Assembly: GCA_946480605.1 (NCBI GenBank)
Contig: CAMLKW010000081.1
Span: 1 to 17,174, forward strand
Reading direction: 5' to 3'
From: an uncultured Roseateles sp.
Lineage (GTDB): Bacteria > Pseudomonadota > Gammaproteobacteria > Burkholderiales > Burkholderiaceae
DNA length: 17,174 bases
Shown: positions 1 through 7,900 of the stretch, one piece after another
Position numbering within the stretch: position 1 is the stretch's first letter
How the letters are laid out: each line of letters begins with the position of its first letter
Position numbers and translations under genes: made by a program
The notes under the pieces: model-generated
The model's input: the letters and a program-made list of their open reading frames with translations, nothing else
Databases searched by the model: none
Told to the model about the DNA's origin: nothing

Positions 1-761
1 GGCCGCCGGCGCCGCTGGCGCGGAAGGTGTCGGTGCGCACGTCGGCCGGGTTGATGTCGATCTCGATGGAGTCGTCGATCTCCGGGTAGACGAACAGCGA
101 CGCGAACGACGTGTGCCGGCCGCCGGATGAGTCGAACGGCGACTTGCGGACGAGGCGGTGCACGCCGGTCTCGGTGCGCAGCAGGCCGAAGGCGTACTCG
201 CCTTCCACCTTGATGGTGGCGCTCTTGATGCCGGCCACGTCGCCCGGCGTCTCGTCTTCCAGCGTGGCCTTGAAGCCCTTGCGTTCGCAGTACTTCAGGT
301 ACTGGCGCAGCAGCATGCCGGCCCAGTCGCAGGCCTCGGTGCCGCCGGCGCCGGCCTGGATGTCGATGAAGCAGTTGCTCGGGTCGGCCGGGTTGTTGAA
401 CATGCGGCGGAACTCGAGTTCCTCGACCTTGGTGCGCAACGTCGCCGCATCGGCCTCGATGGCCAGCATGCCCGCCTCATCGCCTTCCTCACGGCTCATT
501 TCGAACAACTCGGCGTTGTCGGCCAGCGAGGAGGTCAGGTGGTTGATGGTCTCGACCACCGTTTCGAGCTGGCGCTTCTCCTTGCCCAGCTCCTGTGCGC
601 GCTTGGGATCGTTCCAGACGTTGGGATTTTCCAGCGCGGCGTTGACTTCGTTCAGTCGCAGTGCTTTGCGATCGAAGTCAAAGATACCCCCTTAGCGCGT
701 CGGTGCGCGCTGAGAGGTCGGCCAGGGAATTGCCGATTTGGTTGATGTGTTCGATGTCCAT
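1..761 (-). CDS. prfB: Peptide chain release factor 2 (RF2), 5' part, +1 programmed frameshift
   Basis: RF2 reads stop codons UGA and UAA in the ribosomal A site and triggers peptidyl-tRNA hydrolysis. The ATG at 761 opens a 27-codon leader ([20 protein letters not shown]...) ending in an in-frame TGA at 680-678. A +1 shift on CTT continues into [13 protein letters not shown] and the full RF2 frame. Visible in the shifted frame are the stop-recognition tripeptide SPF (residues 207-209, within [15 protein letters not shown]) and the start of the catalytic loop ASGAGG (G252, G253). The next base is the first base of the Gln codon of GGQ, where the window ends. 253 residues are present; E. coli RF2 is 365 aa with SPF at 205-207 and GGQ at 250-252, so about 115 residues lie outside. 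No strong Shine-Dalgarno precedes the ATG. The gene is divergent from the DUF4212 gene, with 57 bases between the starts. Confidence 0.97.
677..692 (-). promoter_or_regulatory. RF2 autoregulatory +1 frameshift site
   Basis: On the minus strand the codons read AGG GGG TAT CTT TGA C. This has the three classic parts: an internal Shine-Dalgarno-like AGGGGG (692-687), the slippery CTT (683-681), and the in-frame stop TGA followed by C (680-677), a poor termination context. It is identical to the E. coli prfB site. When RF2 is scarce the TGA is read slowly, the P-site tRNA slips from CTT to TTT, and translation continues at GAC (679-677). Autoregulation by this route is established for the family. 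Gene callers often truncate or split the gene here. Confidence 0.96.
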
Positions 762-818
762 GACGGAGCGTGTCGGATTGGCAAAGCGGTGATTTTCTCA
801 TGGGCGAGAATGGGTCCC

Positions 819-1070
819 ATGACGGTTTCTTCGCATGCCGACTACTGGCGCCGGACGCGGCGGCTGACCGCCTGGCTGCTGCTGGCCTGGATGGTGGTCG
901 CGTTCGCGCCGGTCTATTTCGCGCGGGAGCTGAGCCTGGAGGTGTTTGGCTGGCCGCTGGCCTTCTGGCTGGCGTCGCAAGGCGCGCTGCTGGGCTTCTG
1001 CGCCATCGTCATCGTCTACGCGCGCGCCATGAACCGGCTGGATGCGCAGGCGTCCGGCGAGTCGGGCTGA
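819..1070 (+). CDS. DUF4212 small subunit of a sodium:solute symporter, orphan
   Basis: An 83-residue integral membrane protein of the DUF4212 type (putative solute:sodium symporter small subunit). It begins MTVSSHADYWRRTRRLTAWL. Family hallmarks are the YWRRTRRLT start, a first membrane segment (about residues 18-36), the FARELSLEVFGWPLAFWLASQ stretch read as FARE plus FGWPLAFW, a second membrane segment (about 50-68) and the terminal YARAMNRLD. The ATG at 819 is chosen because family members start a few residues before YW; an in-frame upstream start at 738 would add an unrelated tail overlapping the prfB start. Normally the gene is followed at once by the large symporter subunit (acetate/solute symporter type). 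Here the next gene, only four bases past the stop, is convergent and unrelated, so the partner is missing locally. Confidence 0.85.
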   Translation: MTVSSHADYWRRTRRLTAWLLLAWMVVAFAPVYFARELSLEVFGWPLAFWLASQGALLGFCAIVIVYARAMNRLDAQASGESG

Positions 1071-1074
1071 CCGC

Positions 1075-1908
1075 TCAGCGCTGCCGCACCGCGTTCTCCA
1101 TGCGGCGGGTCTCGGCCTCGCCGAAGTGCCGCACATAGCACTGCCTCACCCAGCCCGTCTTGACCAGCACCGCCAGCTGCTGTGCCAGCAGCGCAATCGT
1201 GTGCTGCGGCACGGCCTTGCGGTTCACGTACAGGCCCAGCACCTGCGGCCGGGCCTCGGGCTCGTCGATGAGGACCAGCTCGGGCGGCAACACGCCGTCG
1301 CGGCGCAGCTTCAGGTGCACGGCATTGGGCATCAGCGCCGCCTGCACGCGGCGGGCGGCCAGCTTGGCGCCGAGGTTGGCGAAGTCGGCGGAGTACTCGG
1401 CCCGGCGGATGGCGAGCAGTTGCTCCAGGTGGTCGTCGACGCGGCTGTTGGTGCGTATGCCGCGCACCACGCCCAGCGTGAGCTCCGGCCGGCGGATGAG
1501 GTCGGCCAGCCCGCGCAGGCCGTCCGCCGCCTCCGGCACCACCAGCAGGTCGTGCTTGGTGTAGCCATAGGGCAGGTAGGCGCCGACGGCGTCGCGCTCC
1601 GGGGTGCGCATCATGGACGTGATGATGTCGACCGCGCCGCGGTCGAAGTCCGCCAGCCCGCGGGCGCGCGGCAGGTAGCTGAGCATCAGGACACAGCCGG
1701 TGCGGGCCTGCAGCTCCCGCGTCAGGTCGGGGATGAAGCCGCGGACCTCGCCCTGCTCCAGGTAGCAGCCCAGCCCCAGGTCGGACACCGCCACCACCAG
1801 CGGCCGGCGGCAGCTGGCCCGCGCGCTGGCGGCACCGCACAGCGCCACCAGCGCCAGCCAGGCGCGGCGCCGGCTGAGCGTGAGAGGCGAGGCTTCGTGG
1901 CCGGTCAT
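1075..1908 (-). CDS. Family-3 periplasmic solute-binding protein, orphan
   Basis: A 277-residue secreted protein of the bacterial extracellular solute-binding family 3 (amino-acid-binding type). The N-terminus has positive charges (SRRR) followed by a hydrophobic core AWLALVALCGAASARAS, a Sec signal peptide with likely cleavage after the ARA/RAS region. The mature part shows the expected order: LVVAVSDLGLGCYLE, then RGFIPDLTRELQARTG (lobe 1), FDRGAVDIITSMMRTPER, the hinge around LLVVPEAADGL, then LTLGVVRGIRTNSRVDD (lobe 2) and LAARRVQAALMPNAVHL. No permease or ATPase gene adjoins it, so the transporter partner or ligand cannot be named; it could serve a distant ABC system or act as a sensor. 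It follows the hydrolase gene on the same strand after 68 bases. A GGAG lies close to the ATG (2-base spacer). Confidence 0.8.
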   Translation of the reverse strand: MTGHEASPLTLSRRRAWLALVALCGAASARASCRRPLVVAVSDLGLGCYLEQGEVRGFIPDLTRELQARTGCVLMLSYLPRARGLADFDRGAVDIITSMMRTPERDAVGAYLPYGYTKHDLLVVPEAADGLRGLADLIRRPELTLGVVRGIRTNSRVDDHLEQLLAIRRAEYSADFANLGAKLAARRVQAALMPNAVHLKLRRDGVLPPELVLIDEPEARPQVLGLYVNRKAVPQHTIALLAQQLAVLVKTGWVRQCYVRHFGEAETRRMENAVRQR

Positions 1909-1976
1909 GGCTCCATTCTGCCGACGCAGATGCCGCCTTCAGGGCGCCGGGTGGGCCCGGGCCATGCTGGCGCGGG

Positions 1977-2873
1977 TCAAGCGAGAAATAGTTCCAGCCT
2001 GGCCGCCAGCGCCTCCGGCTGGTCGTGGTGCAGCATGTGGCCGGCGTCTTGCAGCACATGGCGCTGCACGTCGGGCACGACGGCCAGCCGCGCCTCGAAC
2101 TCCTCGCGCGGGAAGCGGCTGCCCCAGAAGCGCGCCAACTGGTCGTCGCTGCCCTCGACCCAAAGCGTGGGCGCCGTGATGCGCTGCCAGCAGGCCAGCA
2201 CCTCGGCCTTGCGGTACAGCACGGGGTTGGCCAGCTTGTGCGCCGGGTCGGCGTTGAGCTGGAAGCCCTCGGGGGTTTCGCGTGCCCAGTGCTGCGCCAG
2301 CCAGCCCGCCTTGTCGGCCGCCAACCGCGGGTTGTTCTTGCGCAGCCGCTCGGCCACGTCGGCCAGCGTCGCGTAGGGGCGCAGCGAGGGCGGCGCCTTC
2401 AGCTCGTCCAGCCAGCGCGCCAGCCGCTCGGGCGCGGCGGCGGGCGCCACGTCGGGCATGCCGAAGCCTTCCAGGTTGACCAGCCGGCGCACGCGGCCGG
2501 GCCGCACGCCGGCATAGCTCATCGCCACATTGCCGCCCATGCTGTGGCCCAACAGGTCCACGGGCGCGTCGGGGCTGAGCAGGTCCAGCAGCGCGTCGAG
2601 GTCACCCAGGTAGTCGGGGAACCAATAGCAGTCGGCGCCGCTCGTCGCGCTGAGGCCGAAGCCGCGCCAGTCCAGCGCGATGACCTCGCGGTCGGCGCGC
2701 ATCGCATCGACGACGAACTGGAACGAGGCGCCCACGTCCATCCAGCCGTGCACCATCACCAGCGGCGGGCGGCCGGGCGAGGCTTCGCCCCAGCGCAGGA
2801 TGTGATGACGCAGGCCACGAAGGCTGACGAAGTCGCTGCGATGGACGCGACGAGGCGCATAGACATGGGGCAT
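1977..2873 (-). CDS. Alpha/beta-hydrolase
   Basis: A 298-residue cytoplasmic alpha/beta-hydrolase-fold enzyme. Visible elements are the oxyanion-hole strand LVMVHGWMDVGASF (about 38-51, HG at 42-43), ALDWRGFGLS, the nucleophile elbow GHSMGG with Ser111, a helical cap (about 140-225), the acid-strand region APTLWVEGSDDQLARFW (Asp243 or 244) and the histidine strand DAGHMLHHDQPE (His279). The triad Ser-Asp-His is therefore complete. No signal peptide is seen. The family covers esterases, epoxide hydrolases, haloalkane dehalogenases and C-C bond hydrolases; Ser rather than Asp as nucleophile argues against the dehalogenase and epoxide hydrolase branches and favours an esterase or C-C hydrolase. 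The substrate cannot be read from sequence. It is divergent from the acetyltransferase gene, 44 bases apart. Confidence 0.92.
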   Translation of the reverse strand: MPHVYAPRRVHRSDFVSLRGLRHHILRWGEASPGRPPLVMVHGWMDVGASFQFVVDAMRADREVIALDWRGFGLSATSGADCYWFPDYLGDLDALLDLLSPDAPVDLLGHSMGGNVAMSYAGVRPGRVRRLVNLEGFGMPDVAPAAAPERLARWLDELKAPPSLRPYATLADVAERLRKNNPRLAADKAGWLAQHWARETPEGFQLNADPAHKLANPVLYRKAEVLACWQRITAPTLWVEGSDDQLARFWGSRFPREEFEARLAVVPDVQRHVLQDAGHMLHHDQPEALAARLELFLA

Positions 2874-2879
2874 ATCCGC

Positions 2880-2907
2880 ACTTTAGGACAGCCCAGTCCG
2901 CTGACAA
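2880..2907 (-). promoter_or_regulatory. Candidate promoter of the alpha/beta-hydrolase gene
   Basis: On the minus strand TTGTCA (2907-2902) and TAAAGT (2885-2880) are separated by 16 bases, resembling sigma-70 -35 and -10 elements (4 to 5 of 6 consensus bases each). The -10 ends only six bases before the ATG at 2873, so transcription would start at or next to the start codon and the mRNA would be leaderless. No Shine-Dalgarno is seen upstream of this ATG, which fits. Pattern match only. Confidence 0.3.
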
Positions 2908-2917
2908 TGCCGTCACC

Positions 2918-3448
2918 ATGCCCGCACCCCGCCACGACATCCGCGCCGCCGAGCCGCGCGACCTGAATGCCATCGTCCAGCTCATCGGTGAACTGGCCGA
3001 GTTCGAGAACCTGACGCATCTGCTGGAGGTCACGCCCGACCGGCTGGAGCCGCACCTGTTCGGCGACGAGCCTTCCGCCGAGTGTCTGGTGGGCGAGGTG
3101 GATGGCCAGGTGGTCGCCTTTGCGCTGTTCTACAAGAACTTCTCCACCTTTCTGTCCAAGCCGGGCCTGTACCTGGAAGACCTGTACGTGCGCCCGGCGC
3201 ACCGCCGCAGCGGCCTGGGCAAGGCGCTGCTGATCCAGCTCGCCCAGCTGGCTTGCGAGCGCGGCTATGGCCGTTTCGACTGGACCGTGCTGGACTGGAA
3301 CGAGGACGCCATCCGCTTCTACGAGAAGCTGGGCGCCGAGGTGCTGCCGGACTGGCGCATCTGCCGCCTGACCGGCGATGCACTGGAGCGTTATGCCGAC
3401 GGCGACCGTCCCAGCATGTGGTCGCCCTCGGCCTGGCTGGGGCTCTGA
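2918..3448 (+). CDS. GNAT acetyltransferase, diamine (SSAT)-like
   Basis: A 176-residue N-acetyltransferase of the GNAT fold, which transfers acetyl from acetyl-CoA to an amine. The core is clear: LVGEVDGQVVAFALFY (strands 2-3), motif A LYLEDLYVRPAHRRSGLGKA (about 84-103) with the pyrophosphate-binding loop R96-R-S-G-L-G101, and motif B DWNEDAIRFYEKLGAE (about 126-141) with the conserved Tyr135. The LYLEDLYV and WNEDAIRFY signatures are those of the spermidine/spermine N1-acetyltransferase (SSAT) branch. In bacteria members of this branch may act on polyamines, thialysine or other small amines, so the substrate is left open. The ATG at 2918 lacks a good Shine-Dalgarno. The downstream oxidoreductase genes are on the same strand but separated by 81 bases and a possible terminator hairpin. 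Confidence 0.92.
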   Translation: MPAPRHDIRAAEPRDLNAIVQLIGELAEFENLTHLLEVTPDRLEPHLFGDEPSAECLVGEVDGQVVAFALFYKNFSTFLSKPGLYLEDLYVRPAHRRSGLGKALLIQLAQLACERGYGRFDWTVLDWNEDAIRFYEKLGAEVLPDWRICRLTGDALERYADGDRPSMWSPSAWLGL

Positions 3449-3493
3449 GCTCGTCCTCACTTTCGACTAATTCGGGCTCACTAGCATCCGTTG

Positions 3494-3518
3494 CCCCGCC
3501 GATGGCAGCGGGGGTTTT
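3494..3518 (+). terminator. Possible weak intrinsic terminator before iorA
   Basis: CCCCGC (3494-3499) pairs perfectly with GCGGGG (3508-3513) across an 8-base loop and is followed by GTTTT. It lies 46 bases after the acetyltransferase stop and only 11 bases before the TTG start of the next gene. The stem is short and the T-run only four, so it may be a weak terminator, an attenuator in the oxidoreductase leader, or chance in GC-rich DNA. Confidence 0.35.
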
Positions 3519-3529
3519 GCGGAGGCCGC

Positions 3530-3976
3530 TTGAACACCCGAATCCATGTGAACGGTGCCACGCATGTCGTGGATGCCGAACCCGACACGCCTCTGCTGTG
3601 GGTGCTGCGTGACCATCTCAGCCTGACCGGCACCAAGTTCGGCTGCGGTGCGGGCGTCTGTGGCGCCTGCAGCGTGCACCTGAACGGCCAGCTCGCGCGC
3701 AGCTGCGTGATGCCGCTGTCGGCCGTGGGGGAGGCCAGGGTCGCCACCATCGAGGCCTTGTCGCCCGACCGCTCGCACCGGCTGCAGCAGGCCTGGATCG
3801 CCGAGCAGGTGCCGCAGTGCGGCTACTGCCAGTCCGGCATGCTGATGGCTGCGGCGGCGCTGCTGGCGCATACGCCCCGGCCCACCGACGAGGACATCGA
3901 CGCCGCCGTCACCAACCTGTGCCGCTGCGGAACCTATTCGCGCATCCGCCGCGCCATCAAGGCGGCCAGCGCATGA
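3530..3976 (+). CDS. (2Fe-2S) small subunit of molybdenum hydroxylase, IorA type
   Basis: A 148-residue iron-sulfur subunit of the xanthine dehydrogenase family, closest in style to isoquinoline 1-oxidoreductase alpha subunit. It relays electrons from the molybdopterin site through two [2Fe-2S] clusters. Plant-ferredoxin-type ligands are C39, C44, C47 and C59 ([17 protein letters not shown]...SC). The second, helical domain has C97, C100, C131 and C133 (QCGYCQSGM and [11 protein letters not shown]). The start is taken as TTG at 3530 because GGAGG sits at 3521-3525 and the protein then begins [11 protein letters not shown], as in the family; an in-frame TTG at 3491 would lie inside the hairpin and add a non-homologous tail. 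There is no signal peptide, so export would be with the Tat-targeted partner. Its stop overlaps the partner's ATG by four bases (ATGA), implying translational coupling. Confidence 0.93.
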   Translation: MNTRIHVNGATHVVDAEPDTPLLWVLRDHLSLTGTKFGCGAGVCGACSVHLNGQLARSCVMPLSAVGEARVATIEALSPDRSHRLQQAWIAEQVPQCGYCQSGMLMAAAALLAHTPRPTDEDIDAAVTNLCRCGTYSRIRRAIKAASA

Positions 3977-6108
3977 GTGCGGCCCCACTGAACCGGCGGG
4001 ACTTCCTCAAGTCGGGCGCACTGCTGATCCCCCTCGGCGCATCGGCGCAGGCCGCGGCGCCAACGCACGTGGCGCACTGGGTGCGCATCGCCGCTGACGG
4101 CACGGTCACGCTGCTGTCCAACACCAGCGAGATCGGCCAGGGCACCGGCACGGCCATCGCGCAGATCCTGGCGGACGAGCTGGACCTGGACTGGTCGCGC
4201 GTGCGCATCGAGATGGCGCCCATCGAGGCGCGCTACTTCAACCCCGGCCGCAATGAGTACGCCACCTACGGCAGCAGCGGCATCGGCATGCAGTACGACA
4301 TGCTGCGCAAGGCGGGCGCGCAGGGGCGGGCTGTGCTGATGCAGGCGGCGGCGCGGCGCTGGGGTGTGGTGCCTGCGGCCTGCGACACCCGCGACGGCGC
4401 CGTGCTGCATGCGGCCAGCGGTCGTCGCCTGGCCTACGCCGAGCTGGTGGCGCAGGCCGCGCAGCTGCCGCTGCCCGAGGCGCCGCCGCTGATGCCGCGC
4501 GAGCGCCTGCGCTACGTCGGCCGCGACGTGCCGCGGCTGGACCTGCCGGCCAAGACCGACGGCTCGGCCGTGTTCGGCATCGACGTGCGCCTGCCCGGCC
4601 TGCTGCGCGCCGCCATCCTGCAGTGCCCTTCGTTCGGCGGCCGGCTGCAGGACGTGGACCCGGCGCCCGCGCTGGCGATGCGTGGCGTCCGCCAGGTTGT
4701 GAGGCTCGATGACGCGGTCGTTGTGGTCGCCGACACCTGGTGGCGCGCCCGCACGGCGTTGGCGGCGTTGAAGCCGCATTGGGATCTGCGTCAGGCCAGC
4801 CGCCACAGCACCGCCGGCCATGCCGCCGCGCTGCGTCGGGCCGTCGGCAAGGACGGGCCCTTGCACGTGCCGCCCAACAGCAACGCCAAGGACTTGCTGG
4901 CCCGCCACGCCAAGGCCGCCGTCGGGCGCGCCAGCCTGCAGAGCGTCTACACCGTGCCCTTCCTCGCCCACGCGACGATGGAGCCGATGAACGCGACGGC
5001 GCGGGTCGATGCCCGTGGCGCCGAGCTCTGGTTGCCCACGCAGATCCAGTCCTTCACGCGCGAAGCGGTCGCGCAGGCGCTGGGCCTCACGCCCGAGCAG
5101 GTGACGCTGCACACCACGCTGGCCGGAGGCGGCTTCGGCCGGCGCATGGAGTTGGATTTCGCGCTGCAGGCCGCGCGCATCGCCGCGCAGTGCGGTGGCG
5201 CACCGGTGCAGCTGATCTGGAGCCGCGAGGAGGATATGCGGCACGACTACTACCGCCCTGCCGCCGCCGTGAAGCTGAGCGCCTGGACCGACCGCGACGG
5301 CCTGCTCGCGGCGTTGCGCACAGACATGGCCTGCGAGTCGCTGTTCCACTACACCGGCGAAGGGGCCTTGCGCGACCTCGCCACGCCGGTAGACCCCAGC
5401 GCCGTCGGCGAACTGCCCGACTACTACCGCGGCGTGGCGCTGCGCACCCACGTCACCACGGTGGACGCCGGCGTGCCGGTCGGCTTCTGGCGCTCGGTGG
5501 CGGCCAGCCAGAACGTGTTCGCCTATGAATGCCTGATCGACGAGCTGGCCCGGCGCGCGCGCACCGACGCCTTGGCCTACCGCCGCCGCCTGCTGGCCGG
5601 CGACGCGCGCTCGCTGGCGCTGCTGGACGTGCTGGCCGCGCGCTCCCGCTGGGGCCGGGGCTTGCCGGGGCGCCACCACGGCTTGGCGTTCTCGAAGGCC
5701 AACGGCAGCATCGTCGCCCATGTCGTCGAGGTGTCGGTCGATGCGACCCGGCGCGTCACCCTCCACCAGGTCTGGACGGCCATCGACTGCGGCATCGCCA
5801 TCAACCCCGCCAACGTGCGGGCACAGGTCGAGGGCAGCATCGTGTTCGCGCTGTCGGCTGCCTTTTTCGGCCAGATCACGCTGAAGCACGGCGCCGTCGA
5901 GCAGTCCAACTTCTCGGACTACCCGCTGGTCACGATGGCGCAGACACCGCCCTGCGAGGTCATCGTGATGGACAGCACCGAGAAGCCCGGCGGCGCCGGC
6001 GAGGAAGCGGTGGGCGGCTTCGCGCCGGCCTTGGTCAACGCCCTCGCGTCGGCCACCGGGCGGCGGCTGCTTTCGCTGCCCCTGGCCAGCCACGGCTACC
6101 GGCTCTGA
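3973..6108 (+). CDS. Molybdopterin-binding large subunit, IorB type, Tat-exported
   Basis: A 711-residue catalytic subunit of the xanthine dehydrogenase/aldehyde oxidoreductase superfamily, isoquinoline 1-oxidoreductase beta-subunit type. It hydroxylates N-heterocycles or oxidises aldehydes using molybdenum cofactor and water. The start ATG at 3973 overlaps the small-subunit stop and gives a twin-arginine signal: N-R8-R9-D-F-L-K, then a hydrophobic stretch and ASAQA. Cofactor-binding motifs follow: [10 protein letters not shown] (51-60), GGGFGRR (385-391) and the C-terminal [13 protein letters not shown] (about 674-686), where Glu677 matches the catalytic Glu of the family. This arrangement predicts periplasmic enzyme assembled in the cytoplasm. 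IorB-type enzymes often work with a c-type cytochrome and need an XdhC-like insertase; neither is adjacent. Substrate is unknown: nicotinate-type, isoquinoline-type and aldehyde activities all occur in the family. Confidence 0.93.
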   Translation: MSAAPLNRRDFLKSGALLIPLGASAQAAAPTHVAHWVRIAADGTVTLLSNTSEIGQGTGTAIAQILADELDLDWSRVRIEMAPIEARYFNPGRNEYATYGSSGIGMQYDMLRKAGAQGRAVLMQAAARRWGVVPAACDTRDGAVLHAASGRRLAYAELVAQAAQLPLPEAPPLMPRERLRYVGRDVPRLDLPAKTDGSAVFGIDVRLPGLLRAAILQCPSFGGRLQDVDPAPALAMRGVRQVVRLDDAVVVVADTWWRARTALAALKPHWDLRQASRHSTAGHAAALRRAVGKDGPLHVPPNSNAKDLLARHAKAAVGRASLQSVYTVPFLAHATMEPMNATARVDARGAELWLPTQIQSFTREAVAQALGLTPEQVTLHTTLAGGGFGRRMELDFALQAARIAAQCGGAPVQLIWSREEDMRHDYYRPAAAVKLSAWTDRDGLLAALRTDMACESLFHYTGEGALRDLATPVDPSAVGELPDYYRGVALRTHVTTVDAGVPVGFWRSVAASQNVFAYECLIDELARRARTDALAYRRRLLAGDARSLALLDVLAARSRWGRGLPGRHHGLAFSKANGSIVAHVVEVSVDATRRVTLHQVWTAIDCGIAINPANVRAQVEGSIVFALSAAFFGQITLKHGAVEQSNFSDYPLVTMAQTPPCEVIVMDSTEKPGGAGEEAVGGFAPALVNALASATGRRLLSLPLASHGYRL

Positions 6109-6119
6109 TCGCCCCGCCC

Positions 6120-6142
6120 CCCGGGCTTGCCCTGAGCCCGGG
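6120..6142 (+). terminator. GC hairpin after iorB, without T-run
   Basis: CCCGGGC (6120-6126) and GCCCGGG (6136-6142) form a perfect 7-base-pair stem with a 9-base loop, 12 bases after the iorB stop. No T-run follows, so it is at best a weak or factor-assisted terminator or an mRNA-stabilising hairpin. The following acyl-CoA synthetase gene starts at 6194 and could still be cotranscribed. Confidence 0.25.
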
Positions 6143-6193
6143 CCGGGGCCGGCTGGCTAGCATCAGCGCCCCTTCTCCCTACTCGGGTGGCCC

Positions 6194-7900
6194 ATGGCGG
6201 TGGACCGATACGCGCAGCTGCATGCCGACTTCCGCTGGCAGGTGCCCGACGACTTCAACATCGCCGAAGCCTGCTGCGGCCGCTGGGCGCGCGACACGCC
6301 CGAGGCCACGGCCATCCATTTCGACAGCGAGAGCGGCTGTCGCGCCAGTTACAGCTATGCGCAGCTGCAGCGTGCCGCCAACCGCTTGTCCAACGCGCTG
6401 CTGGCCCAGGGCGTGCGCCGCGGCCACCGCGTCGCCATCGTGCTGCCGCAGCGCTTCGAGACGGCGGTGGCCCACATGGCCATCCAGCAGATCGGCGCCG
6501 TCGCCATGCCGCTGTCCATGCTGTTCGGTGCCGAGGCGCTGGAGTACCGGCTGCAGGACAGCGGCGCCGTGCTGGCGATCGCGGCCTGCGAGGTGCTGCC
6601 GGTGCTGCGCGAGGCGCGGGCGCGCTGCCCCGCGCTGCGCCGCATCCTCGTCGTGGGCCAATGCCGCGTGGACTGCGACGAGCTGCCGTGGATGCAGGCG
6701 CTGCAGGCCGAGGCCGCCCGCTTCAAGCCGGTGGCGACGCGCGCCGACGACCCCGCCATCCTGATCTACACCAGCGGCACCACCGGCAACCCCAAGGGCG
6801 CGCTGATCCCGCAGCGGGCGCTGATCGGCAACCTCAGCGGCTTCGTCGCCAGCCAGAACTGGTTCGGCTTCGATCCCTTCCACATCGAGCGGCCCAGCGA
6901 CGCCGTGTTCTGGAGCCCGGCCGACTGGGCCTGGACCGGCGGCCTGATGGACGCGCTGCTGCCCACGCTCTATTTCGGCCGGCCCATCGTGGCCTGGCAG
7001 GGGCGTTTCTCGGCGGCCAAGGCCTTCGAGCTGATGGCCGGCTACGGCGTCACGCATGCCTTCCTGTTCCCGACGGCGCTGAAGGCCATGATGAAGGCCG
7101 AGCCTCATCCCGGGCGACACGCGCTGAAGCTGCAGGCCCTGATGAGCGCCGGCGAGGCCGTCGGCGACGCGGTGTTCAGCTGGTGCCGCGACGTGCTGGG
7201 CGTGCCGGTCAACGAGATGTTCGGCCAGACCGAGATGAACTACGTGGTCGGCAACTGCCAGGCGCTGTGGCCGGCCAGGCCGGGCAGCATGGGTCGAGCC
7301 TACCCCGGCCACCGCGTGGCCGTCATCGATGACGACGGCCGCGAGTGCGCGCCGGGCGTCACCGGCGAGGTGGCCGTACACGCGCGTGACCGCCACGGCG
7401 AGCCCGACCCGGTGTTCTTCCTGGGCTACTGGAACAACGAAGCGGCGACCCGCGCCAAGTTCACCGGCGACCCCGCCGACAGCTGGTGCCGCACCGGCGA
7501 CCTGGCGCGCCTGGACGCCGACGGCACGCTCTGGTACGAGGGCCGCGCGGACGACGTGTTCAAGAGCGCCGGCTACCGCATCGGGCCCGGCGAGATCGAG
7601 AACTGCCTGCTCAAGCATCCGGCGGTGGCCAACGCGGCCGTGGTGCCCAAGCCCGACGCCGAGCGTGGCGCGCTGGTGAAGGCCTATGTGGTGCTGGCCG
7701 AGGGCTGGGCGGGCGACGCGGCGCTGGTGGAGGCCTTGCAGGCGCACGTGAAGGCGCGGCTGGCGCCCTACGAGTACCCCAAGGAGATCGAGTTCATCGA
7801 GGCGCTGCCCATGACCACCACCGGCAAGGTGCAGCGCCGCGTGCTGCGGCTGCAGGAGCAGACGCGTGCTCAGGCAGGCTCAGCTCACCTGCACTTGTAG
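6194..7900 (+). CDS. AMP-forming acyl-CoA synthetase (medium-chain ACS type)
   Basis: A 568-residue ANL-superfamily enzyme that activates a carboxylic acid to acyl-AMP and then to acyl-CoA. Core motifs are in order: P-loop YTSGTTGNPKG (192-202), the WSPADWAWTGG region (240-250) typical of acetyl- and medium-chain acyl-CoA synthetases, NEMFGQTEMN (A5, about 340-349), WCRTGDLA (A7, about 431-438), GRADDVFKSAGYRIGPGEIE (A8, 450-469) and TTTGKVQRR (A10) with the catalytic Lys545. Length fits the family. Chain-length specificity cannot be read. The ATG at 6194 has a weak GGGTGG upstream (6185-6190). It lies 85 bases after the molybdenum hydroxylase large subunit on the same strand. If that enzyme makes a carboxylic acid from an aldehyde, this would be the logical next step; that is inference only. 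Its 3' end overlaps the opposing gene by 16 bases. Confidence 0.93.
   Translation: MAVDRYAQLHADFRWQVPDDFNIAEACCGRWARDTPEATAIHFDSESGCRASYSYAQLQRAANRLSNALLAQGVRRGHRVAIVLPQRFETAVAHMAIQQIGAVAMPLSMLFGAEALEYRLQDSGAVLAIAACEVLPVLREARARCPALRRILVVGQCRVDCDELPWMQALQAEAARFKPVATRADDPAILIYTSGTTGNPKGALIPQRALIGNLSGFVASQNWFGFDPFHIERPSDAVFWSPADWAWTGGLMDALLPTLYFGRPIVAWQGRFSAAKAFELMAGYGVTHAFLFPTALKAMMKAEPHPGRHALKLQALMSAGEAVGDAVFSWCRDVLGVPVNEMFGQTEMNYVVGNCQALWPARPGSMGRAYPGHRVAVIDDDGRECAPGVTGEVAVHARDRHGEPDPVFFLGYWNNEAATRAKFTGDPADSWCRTGDLARLDADGTLWYEGRADDVFKSAGYRIGPGEIENCLLKHPAVANAAVVPKPDAERGALVKAYVVLAEGWAGDAALVEALQAHVKARLAPYEYPKEIEFIEALPMTTTGKVQRRVLRLQEQTRAQAGSAHLHL

Noticed and set aside
3934..6093. 719-codon open frame on the minus strand opposite the molybdopterin subunit
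   Set aside because: Its composition (His/Gln/Arg/Ala/Gly-rich, no motifs) is that of an antisense shadow in GC-rich DNA; the plus strand carries an intact, motif-complete enzyme.
6179..7747. 522-codon open frame on the minus strand opposite the acyl-CoA synthetase
   Set aside because: Shadow of a motif-complete gene; no domain, low-complexity composition.
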